From: Phytoactinopolyspora endophytica
GTDB taxonomy: Bacteria; Actinomycetota; Actinomycetes; Jiangellales; Jiangellaceae
Direction of reading: 5' to 3'
Assembly (NCBI RefSeq): GCF_004138495.1
Contig: NZ_ML142857.1
Span: 188,290-197,294, forward strand
DNA length: 9,005 nucleotides
Shown one piece after another: positions 1 to 8,106 of this stretch. The notes under the pieces were generated by a model. That model saw nothing but the letters and a program-made list of their open reading frames with translations, did no database searches and was not told the origin of the DNA. How positions within the stretch are numbered: the first letter of the stretch is position 1; each line of letters begins with the position of its first letter. The position numbers and the translations under genes were made by a program.

Positions 1-2271
<2,271 letters not shown>

Positions 2272-2475
2272 GCCGTGTTGCTAAAGGAAGCTGGTGAGCC
2301 GGTGCTCCCCAGACCTCGCCGTCGAGCAGCGCCATTCTCAGTGCGGGGCGCGCCTCCCGCCTGCGACGGTGCAGCCGCGTCGTGTCCATCTCGCTGCGTA
2401 AACTGTTGGCTCGTGTGCCTGTCTGTGATGTCTACGTGCACACTGACGGTTTCCGTTGGACCGAAGGATTGAGCC
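2272..2475. other. 204-bp intergenic stretch after rph
   Basis: I see no convincing gene here. A GC hairpin at 2343-2360 (arms GCGGGG and TCCCGC, one G-T pair) could terminate rph transcription, but it has no T-run. The first 20 bases, including the G of the rph stop codon, resemble an insertion-sequence end and partly match, inverted, a sequence at 3044-3065. An SD-like GAAGGA at 2463-2468 belongs to the next gene. No clear promoter is visible for that gene. Confidence 0.4.
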
Positions 2476-2775
2476 GTGCCCGACCGACCTGAGATTGTCT
2501 GCATCTGCGGCTCTACCCGGTTCGTGGACGAGATGCGTGCGGCGAACCGTGATCTGACCTACGCAGGTGTCATCGTCGTTGCGCCAGGCGAAGCAGACGA
2601 GTTGATCACCAACGAGCAGAAGACCGCGCTGGACGCCCTCCACCTGCGCAAGATCGACCTGGCTGACCGCGTTCTGGTCGTCAACCCCGGCGGGTATATC
2701 GGCGAGTCCACGAGCAGGGAGATCGCGTATGCCCACGCCACCGGCAAGCCGATCTCGTTCACAGATCCCGTCTGA
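2476..2775 (+). CDS. small nucleoside 2-deoxyribosyltransferase-like protein
   Basis: This complete 99-residue protein resembles the small nucleoside 2-deoxyribosyltransferase/DUF4406-like Rossmann fold. Members of that group cleave or exchange the N-glycosidic bond of (deoxy)nucleosides or nucleotides, but many are uncharacterised. Visible features are an N-terminal beta strand followed by CGSTRF (residues 11-16), a central strand VIVVAP, and the C-terminal core HLRKIDLADRVLVVNPGGYIG followed by ESTSREIAYA. Glu77 or Glu82 is the likely catalytic acid by family analogy. The GTG start at 2476 is chosen because GAAGGA (2463-2468) sits 7 nt upstream and the fold begins immediately after it. Homologues are common in phages and in actinobacterial accessory DNA. 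It lies alone between rph and a transposase remnant, which fits acquired DNA. The fold assignment is fairly secure; the substrate is unknown. Confidence 0.75.
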   Translation: MPDRPEIVCICGSTRFVDEMRAANRDLTYAGVIVVAPGEADELITNEQKTALDALHLRKIDLADRVLVVNPGGYIGESTSREIAYAHATGKPISFTDPV

Positions 2776-2823
2776 CCAGTAGACGCTTCGTGGTGCACGC
2801 GGGCAACGAGTCTCGGTCAGTCG

Positions 2824-3032
2824 AATGACAAGAAGTTCGGAGATGAACCCGCTGATCACGCGATCGGCCGCTCTCGTGGCGGTTGACGACCAAGACGCAC
2901 CTGGTCGCCGACGGCAAGGTGCGGGCGGACAAGGGCTACCCATCCAGGGCGAACCGGGCGTGGCTGCGCGAGTGCGGCGTCGCCACGACGATCCCGGAAC
3001 GTGACGACCAGATTGCCCACCGCCGCAAGCGA
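2824..3032 (+). pseudogene. decayed IS5-family (DDE) transposase remnant
   Basis: This is a fragment of a cut-and-paste transposase whose inactive remains carry family-typical words. Reading from 2830 in one frame gives KKFGDEPADHAIGRSRGG and then a stop (TGA at 2884). Shifting one base at 2881-2883 continues as LTTKTHLVADGK, so one G appears to have been lost. That segment runs straight into VRADKGYPSRANRAWLREC and then ATTIPERDDQIAHRRKR. In intact relatives, roughly 50 residues separate the TTKIHL and DKGY blocks, so an internal deletion of about 150 bp lies near 2916-2922. The Asp of DKGY (2928-2930) would be one of the DDE triad. The N-terminus and the downstream Glu region are missing. 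Similarity fades after about 3032. Assignment to the IS5 family is from motif recognition; the exact IS is unknown. Confidence 0.85.
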
Positions 3033-3090
3033 CCGTTGTGCATCTGCCTAAGCAACCGCGCGGCCGCGATTTGCCACCCGCTATGGAGAC

Positions 3091-4581
3091 TCATGCGGAC
3101 AGTCGGTCGCTTTCCGCGGTCTGCCGGACCGTGTCGTCTGTTCCTATATGGAACCTTGGGTCGTCACCCACGTCGTCGCCGCCGCTGACGGGTTTCGCTG
3201 AGCGCCGGAGCAGGGCCAGTGTTGCGATGACGCCAAGGGCGGCGATGACGACGGTGACACCGAAGGCCATCTGGTATCCCTCGGTGAGACCGTCTGGTGT
3301 TGGCCCACCGGCGGCCTCGGTGTAGGCGAACGCGACGCTGGTGGTGATCGCGACACCGAGCCCGGAGCCAATGTTGAACGAGGTATCCGCGAGCCCAGCG
3401 GCCAGTCCGGAGTTCGCCTCCGCGACCCCGGTGAGGGCAGCGATCTGGGAACTGACGAACGCGGCGCCCAGGCCAGCGCCGAAGATGAGCAACGCCGCGA
3501 TCATGAGACTGACGGAACCGTCGGCTCGCACGAATGTCAGCATCAGGCCGGAGAGGCCAAGCAGGGCAGCTCCGGCCGCGGCCACTGGCCGGACGCCCCT
3601 TTTGCTCACGGCGTGCTGGCCGTACATGACGCCGACGATCGAGGTTACGGTCATCACGGCGGCCAGGAGACCGAATTGCATGGCCGACCAGCCGAGCACG
3701 CGTTGTACGTATGACGTCAGGGTGACCAGTAAGCCGTCGACGGCCATCCCGGCGGTGAAGATCAGCACGTTGCCGCCGATCAGCACGCGCGAACGCAGCG
3801 CCCGGAACGGTACCAACGGCGCCGCCGAACGAGTCTCGATGATCACGAACAACCCGGCCAAGGCGACGACACCGGTCAACAGGCCAAGCGTGCGTCCACT
3901 GGTCATGCCGGCTTCCGGGATCGCCGTGATGGCGTACACGAGCAGCCCGAGAGCTGCCGTGACCGTGACCGCGCCAGCGGCGTCGAAATTGCGCTCGCGT
4001 CCGGGCCTCCGGCTCTCGGGCAGCATGGCTGGCGAGAGAGCAAGTACGACCATCCCAATGGGGATGTTGACGAAAAAGACCCATGGCCAGCCGATGCCAT
4101 CGGTGATGACACCACCAAGCAGCAAACCGGCCGTAGCGCCGAGACCGCCAAGTCCGCCCCAGATACCGAGCGCTTTGTTACGCGCGGCGCCCTCGGGGAA
4201 GGTGGTCATGACGATAGACAAGGCGGCCGGGGCGATGATCGCGGCCGCCACGCCCTGCAGGACGCGACCGGCGATGAGGATCTCACCGGCCTGCGCAATT
4301 CCGCACAGTAACGAGGACAGAACCCATAGTCCGTTTCCGGCCATGAACAGACGCTTGCGGCCGAGCAGGTCCGCGGTGCGGCCCCAGAACAGCAGCAAGC
4401 CGCCGTAGGCTAGCACGTAGCCGGTGACGATCCACTGTAGGCCGGTACCCTCCAGCCCGAGGTCCGATCCGATGCTGGGCAGGGCGGTCACCACAATGGT
4501 GGAGTCCAGGATGGTCATGAAATAGGCGGCCGCGAGCAATGTCAGCACTCGCCAGCGGTGCGATGCTGGGTTGATAGTCAT
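3091..4581 (-). CDS. MFS drug exporter, DHA2 (14-TMS, EmrB/QacA-like) family
   Basis: This complete 496-residue inner-membrane transporter is predicted to export drugs or other hydrophobic or cationic compounds using the proton gradient. Family hallmarks are motif D1 in TM1 (LDSTIVVTALPSI, with Asp26 in the membrane), motif A in the TM2-3 loop (GRTADLLGRKR, residues 67-77), and the glycine-rich motif C in TM5 (GGLGGLGATAGLLLGG). WVFFVNIPIG follows TM5. Length and hydrophobic segments fit the 14-helix DHA2 subfamily. The tail is short, polar and acidic. The ATG at 4579-4581 is supported by an AAGGA Shine-Dalgarno just upstream on the minus strand. It is transcribed away from the DGPF-ECF42 pair across a 170-bp gap carrying a possible ECF promoter for each side. 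Its stop lies about 60 bp from the transposase remnant. The substrate cannot be read from sequence. Confidence 0.93.
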   Translation of the reverse strand: MTINPASHRWRVLTLLAAAYFMTILDSTIVVTALPSIGSDLGLEGTGLQWIVTGYVLAYGGLLLFWGRTADLLGRKRLFMAGNGLWVLSSLLCGIAQAGEILIAGRVLQGVAAAIIAPAALSIVMTTFPEGAARNKALGIWGGLGGLGATAGLLLGGVITDGIGWPWVFFVNIPIGMVVLALSPAMLPESRRPGRERNFDAAGAVTVTAALGLLVYAITAIPEAGMTSGRTLGLLTGVVALAGLFVIIETRSAAPLVPFRALRSRVLIGGNVLIFTAGMAVDGLLVTLTSYVQRVLGWSAMQFGLLAAVMTVTSIVGVMYGQHAVSKRGVRPVAAAGAALLGLSGLMLTFVRADGSVSLMIAALLIFGAGLGAAFVSSQIAALTGVAEANSGLAAGLADTSFNIGSGLGVAITTSVAFAYTEAAGGPTPDGLTEGYQMAFGVTVVIAALGVIATLALLRRSAKPVSGGDDVGDDPRFHIGTDDTVRQTAESDRLSA

Positions 4582-4632
4582 GGCTAGTCCTTACGTATAG
4601 GCGGTGATCCGGTGGGTGCTTTCGCCTCGTTG

Positions 4633-4658
4633 TCGGAACCGGGATGCCCAACCGGACA
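4633..4658 (-). promoter_or_regulatory. candidate ECF42-type promoter for the 3091-4581 exporter
   Basis: Read on the minus strand, TGTCCG (4658-4653) is followed after exactly 17 nt by CGAC (4635-4632). Start of transcription would be near 4626, leaving a leader of about 45 nt before the exporter's ATG. I recall the published ECF42 consensus as TGTCGA at -35 and CG(A/T)C at -10; this site matches 4 of 6 at -35 and the whole -10. Its -35 overlaps the left arm of the inverted repeat at 4655-4675. Confidence 0.4.
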
Positions 4659-4675
4659 CGGCGGTCAGCCGTGTC
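4655..4675. repeat. perfect 8-bp inverted repeat in the divergent promoter region
   Basis: GACACGGC (4655-4662) and GCCGTGTC (4668-4675) are exact reverse complements separated by GGTCA. The repeat lies almost midway between the divergent exporter and DGPF genes. Each outer TGTC end forms the start of a -35-like element on its own strand, so the symmetry may simply reflect two back-to-back promoters. It could also be an operator for an unlinked repressor. Confidence 0.8.
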
Positions 4676-4698
4676 GCATTCGCGTGCACGGGTTCGAC
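4672..4698 (+). promoter_or_regulatory. candidate ECF42-type promoter for the DGPF-ECF42 operon
   Basis: TGTCGC (4672-4677) is followed after exactly 17 nt by CGAC (4695-4698). The predicted transcription start is about 4704, giving a leader of about 48 nt before the ATG at 4752. The match to my recollection of the ECF42 consensus (TGTCGA, CG(A/T)C) is 5 of 6 plus 4 of 4. Autoregulation of the DGPF-sigma pair through such a site is expected for this group. Confidence 0.55.
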
Positions 4699-4751
4699 TT
4701 CACGAGTAAGAGGCACCGATACCGGACGCCGTCATTCGAAGGAGGAGTGGC

Positions 4752-5114
4752 ATGAAGTACATGCTGTTGATCTACAGCTCGCCGCAGACCTGGGACGCGT
4801 TGTCCGAGGAGGAACGCGACCGGGTCGTACGTGAACACATGGCCTGGGAACGTGAACTCATCGAAACCGGTGAGTACGTCGGCGGGCACGCGCTGGCCGA
4901 CCAAGTGCAATCCAAGGTCGTCCGCCTCCAGAGCGTGGATCCGATGATCACCGACGGCCCGTATCTTGAGGCCAAGGAGCATCTGGCTGGCTACGACATG
5001 CTCGAATGCGAGAGCATGGAACGTGCGCTGGAACTCGCCGTTCGTAACCCCCACGCCGGGCTCGACGGCGTAGAGGTGCGACCCATCATGGACGTCGGCG
5101 GAATGGAGATGTGA
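4752..5114 (+). CDS. DGPF-domain (YCII-related) protein, ECF42 partner
   Basis: This is a complete 120-residue protein of the YCII-related/DGPF family, small alpha-beta proteins with a ferredoxin-like fold and unproven biochemical role. The N-terminal strand MKYMLLIYSS, the central signature TDGPYLEAKEHLAGYDMLE (DGPY at residues 68-71, Tyr in place of the usual Phe) and the C-terminal HAGLDGVEVRPIM are all typical. The ATG at 4752 has a near-perfect Shine-Dalgarno, AAGGAGG (4739-4745), 6 nt upstream, so the start is secure. Its stop overlaps the GTG of the sigma factor gene (GTGA, 5111-5114), pointing to translational coupling. DGPF genes are the standard neighbours and known targets of ECF42 sigma factors, so this protein is probably both partner and output of that system. 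Molecular function remains unknown. Confidence 0.93.
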   Translation: MKYMLLIYSSPQTWDALSEEERDRVVREHMAWERELIETGEYVGGHALADQVQSKVVRLQSVDPMITDGPYLEAKEHLAGYDMLECESMERALELAVRNPHAGLDGVEVRPIMDVGGMEM

Positions 5115-6361
5115 TCTCGGCCGACCAAAACTCCGCCATCGAGGACCTGCTGCGCGAGCTGGCGCCGCGGGTTCTCGGGGCGCTCGTACGCCGGTGGGGC
5201 GATTTTGACACCGCGGAGGACGCGGTCCAGGAAGCCCTGCTGAGCGCGGCCGTTCAGTGGCCGGCCGAAGGGCTACCCCGCAACCCCCAGGGCTGGCTGG
5301 TCACCGTGGCCACCCGGCGGCTGGTCGATGAGTACCGGAGGGATGCCGCGCGTCGGCGCCGGGAAACCACAGCCGCGGCTATGGTGCCACTTGACGACCT
5401 GGTGGCGTCACCTGCCGACGAGGTTTCGCCCGCTGCCGACGACGCCCTGAACTTGCTGTTCCTGTGCTGCCACCCGTCGTTGACGACTGAGTCTCAGGTG
5501 GCACTCACGCTGCGTGCTGTGGGTGGGCTGACAACTGCGCAGATTGCCGGCGCGTTCCTGGTGCCCGAATCGACGATGACCCGGCGGATCAGCCGGGCCA
5601 AGCAGCACATCGCCGCCGCCGGGGCGACGTTCGGGCCACTGTCCGAGCAGGACCGCGGTGAACGGCTGCGTGCGGTGCTGCATGTGTTGTACCTGATCTT
5701 CAACGAGGGCTACACGGCCAGTGGCGGCCCGTCGCTCCAGCGTGCGGAACTGACTGGAGAGGCGATCCGGCTGGTACGCCAGGTTCATCAGCTGCTGCCC
5801 GACGACGGCGAGGTGGCCGGATTACTAGCCCTCATGCTGCTCACCGATGCCCGAAGCGCGGCCCGGGCCGGGCCGGACGGCACGCTGGTGCCGCTGGCCG
5901 AGCAGAACCGGAGCCTGTGGTCGGGCGAGCAGGTACGGGAAGGGACCGAGCTCGTCGAGAAGGCGCTGCCCCGGTCGCTGGTCGGCCCGTACCAGCTCCA
6001 GGCGGCGATCGCCGCGGTGCACGCAGAGGCCACCAGGGTGGAGGACACCGACTGGCCGCAGATCGTCGAGCTGTACAGGCTGTTGGAACGCGTCGCGCCG
6101 AACCCGGTGGTGACGCTTAACCATGCGGTGGCTCGGGCGATGGCCGACGGACCACGGGCGGGCCTCGAGATGCTGGCCAGACTCGAGGCCGACGGCCAGC
6201 TGACCAGCCATCATCGGCTCAGCGCAGTCCGGGCTCACCTGCTGGAGCTGACCGGTGACCCAGCCGCGGCGCGAGCCGCATACCAACTGGCCGCCAGCCA
6301 GACGACGAGCCTGCCCGAACAACGCTACCTCCAAGCCCGCGCCACCCGGCTGGCGACCTGA
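5111..6361 (+). CDS. ECF42-group RNA polymerase sigma factor with C-terminal TPR-like extension
   Basis: This complete 416-residue alternative sigma factor directs RNA polymerase to a dedicated promoter set. Sigma region 2 spans about residues 12-80 (FDTAEDAVQEALL, then PQGWLVTVATRRLVDEYRR). Region 4 spans about 112-170, with the helix-turn-helix LTTAQIAGAFLVPESTMTRRI. The block LHVLYLIFNEGYTASGG (190-206) follows, then a helical TPR-like extension of about 210 residues. That layout, about twice the length of a classical ECF sigma, plus the adjacent DGPF gene, marks group ECF42. In this group no anti-sigma factor is known, and the C-terminal domain is reported as needed for activity. The GTG start overlaps the DGPF stop by 4 bp; the weak GGAG at 5105-5108 suggests coupled translation. 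Leu238 is a rare TTA codon (5822-5824), which in streptomycetes would add bldA dependence. Confidence 0.93.
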   Translation: MISADQNSAIEDLLRELAPRVLGALVRRWGDFDTAEDAVQEALLSAAVQWPAEGLPRNPQGWLVTVATRRLVDEYRRDAARRRRETTAAAMVPLDDLVASPADEVSPAADDALNLLFLCCHPSLTTESQVALTLRAVGGLTTAQIAGAFLVPESTMTRRISRAKQHIAAAGATFGPLSEQDRGERLRAVLHVLYLIFNEGYTASGGPSLQRAELTGEAIRLVRQVHQLLPDDGEVAGLLALMLLTDARSAARAGPDGTLVPLAEQNRSLWSGEQVREGTELVEKALPRSLVGPYQLQAAIAAVHAEATRVEDTDWPQIVELYRLLERVAPNPVVTLNHAVARAMADGPRAGLEMLARLEADGQLTSHHRLSAVRAHLLELTGDPAAARAAYQLAASQTTSLPEQRYLQARATRLAT

Positions 6362-6560
6362 ACCCACAGGAGGATCATCGACTGTGGCTTCGCGTACTGC
6401 GAGCTCGCGGAAGTCCGTGAAGTGCCGCCAGGCAGTCATCCCTCAGCTCTATAGCGTCCCAGAGTCACCACGTTAAAGGCGGCAAGCCGCCTTAACCACG
6501 GCTGCAGACCGAGCGAGGTCAGCAAGTGCCGCGCATCGGCCTAGTGCGGCCCCATGACAA
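6362..6560. other. 199-bp convergent intergenic region
   Basis: This gap separates the sigma factor and mraY, which converge. It contains the hairpin at 6472-6496. It also holds a possible 30-codon reading frame, GTG at 6384 to TAA at 6474-6476, preceded by AGGAGG (6368-6373) at a longish spacing of 10 nt. The peptide (VASRTASSRKS...) has no recognisable features and its stop falls inside the hairpin, so I do not call it a gene. Confidence 0.4.
6472..6496. terminator. bulged hairpin, probable bidirectional terminator
   Basis: GTTAAAGGCGGC (6472-6483) and GCCGCCTTAAC (6486-6496) pair over 11 bp with one bulged A and a very short loop. The stem has a GC core and A/T-rich outer base pairs, so on either strand the transcript ends in short A and U stretches. 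It lies about 110 bp past the sigma factor stop and about 65 bp past the mraY stop, between convergent genes. A bidirectional intrinsic terminator is the natural reading. There is no long T-run. Confidence 0.65.
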
Positions 6561-7622
6561 TCACGTCCCGACAACCCACTGCGCGTAGAAGATGGCGAGC
6601 CCTACGGCGACGCAGGCGCCCGCGACGATCCAGAAGCGGATCACGATCGTGACCTCGCTCCAGCCCTTGAGCTCGAAATGGTGATGGAGCGGCGTTATCA
6701 GGAACAGGCGTTGGCCACCGGTCAGTTTGAAGTAGGCGACCTGCAGCATCACGGACATGGTGATGGCAGCGAACAGGCCGCCGAGAATGACGAGAAGTAG
6801 CTCGGTGCGGGTTGTGATGGCCAGCCCGGCCATTGCTCCGCCAAGTGCGAGCGCCCCGGTGTCGCCCATGATGATCCTGGCGGGCGAAGCGTTCCACCAC
6901 AGGAACCCGAAGCACGCGCCAACCAGGGCGGCCGCCACGACGGCAAGGTCGAACGGGTCGCGCACCTCATAGCAGGTCGGCCCAGCTGCGGTCTGGCAGT
7001 TCTGGTTGAACTGCCAGATCCCGATGAACGTGTAGGCGCCGAACACCATGACTGACGCGCCGGTGGCCAGGCCGTCCAGGCCGTCGGTCAGATTCACCGC
7101 GTTCGAGGTACCGGAGATGATCAGCAGCGCCCAGACCACGAACAGCACGGCTGGCAGGACGATCGGCGTGTCGCGCAGGAACGACACGGCCTGCGACGCC
7201 GGGGTCAACGACTGGTCGTTCTCGAACCGGATCGCGAGTAACGCGAATACAAGCGCTACGACCACCTGCCCAGCCGTCTTCGCCCGGCTGCGCAGGCCCA
7301 GACTCCGCTGTTTGAAGACCTTGATGTAGTCGTCGAGGAATCCGACCAGACCGAGCCCGACCATCAGGCCGAGCACAAGCAACGCCGAGACTGACGGATC
7401 GGACGGGCGAATCAGGTGGGCCGCTGCGTAGCCGATAAGCGCCGCCAGGATGATCACCGCGCCGCCCATCGTGGGCGTGCCCCGCTTGGTCTGATGACTC
7501 GTCGAGAGTTCGTCCCGGATCGGTTGGCCGTAGCCACGCCGGACGAGCCCCCGGATCGCCGCTGGCGTTCCGAGAACCGAGACCACCAGACTCACGACGA
7601 CCGCGGTCAGTACTGCAGTCAC
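6561..7622 (-). CDS. mraY: phospho-N-acetylmuramoyl-pentapeptide transferase (MraY), stand-alone copy
   Basis: This complete 353-residue polytopic membrane enzyme transfers phospho-MurNAc-pentapeptide from UDP to undecaprenyl phosphate, giving lipid I. Length is usual (E. coli about 360). Family motifs are present: KRGTPTMGG (46-54), the catalytic pair Asp97-Asp98 in [16 protein letters not shown] (177-186), [11 protein letters not shown] (252-262, Asp254) and the MraY-specific HHH (313-315) in [11 protein letters not shown]. The GTG start at 7620-7622 has GAAGGAG upstream. Two family blocks deviate: the expected DGPxSH before KRGTPTMGG reads ELSTSH, and the expected FRMAP before HHH reads FLITP. 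No mur, fts or other dcw gene adjoins it; the neighbours are an ECF42 sigma gene and an exporter. It is therefore probably a second copy, possibly a drug-tolerant target or a stress isozyme, though the housekeeping copy is not visible here. Confidence 0.94.
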   Translation of the reverse strand: MTAVLTAVVVSLVVSVLGTPAAIRGLVRRGYGQPIRDELSTSHQTKRGTPTMGGAVIILAALIGYAAAHLIRPSDPSVSALLVLGLMVGLGLVGFLDDYIKVFKQRSLGLRSRAKTAGQVVVALVFALLAIRFENDQSLTPASQAVSFLRDTPIVLPAVLFVVWALLIISGTSNAVNLTDGLDGLATGASVMVFGAYTFIGIWQFNQNCQTAAGPTCYEVRDPFDLAVVAAALVGACFGFLWWNASPARIIMGDTGALALGGAMAGLAITTRTELLLVILGGLFAAITMSVMLQVAYFKLTGGQRLFLITPLHHHFELKGWSEVTIVIRFWIVAGACVAVGLAIFYAQWVVGT

Positions 7623-7697
7623 CTAGCGTTCTCCTTCACCCATTGGCATATCAGCGACTCCTGGAGCCCGCTGCCCGAGATGCACCGCAGCGTCTCC

Positions 7698-7714
7698 CTG
7701 CCGTCGAACGGCAG
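7698..7714. repeat. perfect 7-bp inverted repeat upstream of mraY
   Basis: CTGCCGT (7698-7704) and ACGGCAG (7708-7714) are exact reverse complements around CGA. The repeat lies 76-92 nt upstream of the mraY start and would form a tight hairpin in a leader transcript or serve as an operator. There is no T-run to make it a terminator. Function is unassigned. Confidence 0.6.
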
Positions 7715-8016
7715 CACGCGGCCCGCCACCTCAGGTCATTGTTCGTGACCCATTCCGGCAACCAGCACCGCATTGGCGCATCCCGGATGCCGCGTTCACC
7801 GCCATGACGATAGCGGACCTCGGATCACCAATCTGCCCTCACCCACCTGGAAACTGCAGGCGTAGAGGCAGTCCCGCCACCTCTGTTCCGTAGCCATCGG
7901 CGCTGATGGTTCGTGGTGTCCCTCGAACCGGACGCACGCGATCTCCGGTACAGCTCTGCGGTACCGACCTGGGATGTTCTGGCCGAAGTCGCATCTGTGT
8001 CCGCTCGCCCCGATTG

Positions 8017-8036
8017 AGGCGGACAAAACTCCGCCT
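8017..8036. promoter_or_regulatory. inverted repeat, candidate TetR-type operator
   Basis: AGGCGGA (8017-8023) and TCCGCCT (8030-8036) are exact reverse complements around CAAAAC. It begins 90 bp before the exporter's ATG. Size and symmetry resemble operators that TetR-family repressors use in front of DHA2 exporters. No regulator gene adjoins it, so the binding protein, if any, is encoded elsewhere or beyond the window. Confidence 0.45.
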
Positions 8037-8042
8037 GTTCGA

Positions 8043-8070
8043 TGTCGATATCGGCACGACCTCCTTCGTC
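8043..8070 (+). promoter_or_regulatory. possible ECF42-type promoter for the second exporter (weak)
   Basis: TGTCGA (8043-8048) is the full -35 consensus I recall for ECF42, followed after 18 nt by CGTC (8067-8070). The spacer is one base longer than at the two sites near 4633-4698. The predicted start, near 8077, would fall inside the palindrome at 8071-8086. Short GC-rich motifs arise by chance, so this is tentative. Confidence 0.3.
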
Positions 8071-8086
8071 GGTTGGTCAACCAACC
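8071..8086. promoter_or_regulatory. 16-bp palindrome immediately before the second exporter's ribosome binding site
   Basis: GGTTGGT (8071-8077) and ACCAACC (8080-8086) are exact reverse complements with only CA between them. The site ends 5 bp before the GAGGAAGGA Shine-Dalgarno. Compact symmetry and position suit a repressor operator that blocks transcription at or just past the start site. A leader hairpin is less likely, since the two-base centre would force base pairs open. Confidence 0.5.
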
Positions 8087-8106
8087 CGGCAGAGGAAGGA
8101 ATACCG

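Larger units (their letters stand above)
7623..8106. other. 484-bp divergent intergenic region between mraY and the second exporter
   Basis: I see no supportable gene in this stretch. Minus-strand frames across 7796-8231 are open, but they lack a ribosome binding site and any recognisable motif, and two frames are open at once, as GC-rich noncoding DNA often is. The region carries three inverted repeats (7698-7714, 8017-8036, 8071-8086), a TGTCGA-type promoter match, and the Shine-Dalgarno sequences of both flanking genes. The length is generous for this window, leaving room for regulation or for the remains of a lost gene. Confidence 0.5.

Noticed and set aside
3059..3068. Palindrome CGCGGCCGCG as a terminator for the first exporter
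   Set aside because: It has no loop and no T-run; such GC palindromes are common in this base composition.
3341..4408. 355-codon plus-strand open frame opposite the first exporter
   Set aside because: Its composition is rich in Ala, Pro, Ser, Thr and Arg, with no family motif; it is the expected antisense shadow of a GC-rich membrane protein gene.
4582..4610. TATACG-like -10 on the minus strand close to the first exporter's start
   Set aside because: It would place the transcription start within the Shine-Dalgarno, and no matching -35 lies 16-19 nt upstream.
7722..7883. 11-bp direct repeat CCCGCCACCTC at 7722-7732 and 7873-7883
   Set aside because: Only two copies, low-complexity GC-rich sequence, and no relation to any gene or to spacing expected of an array.
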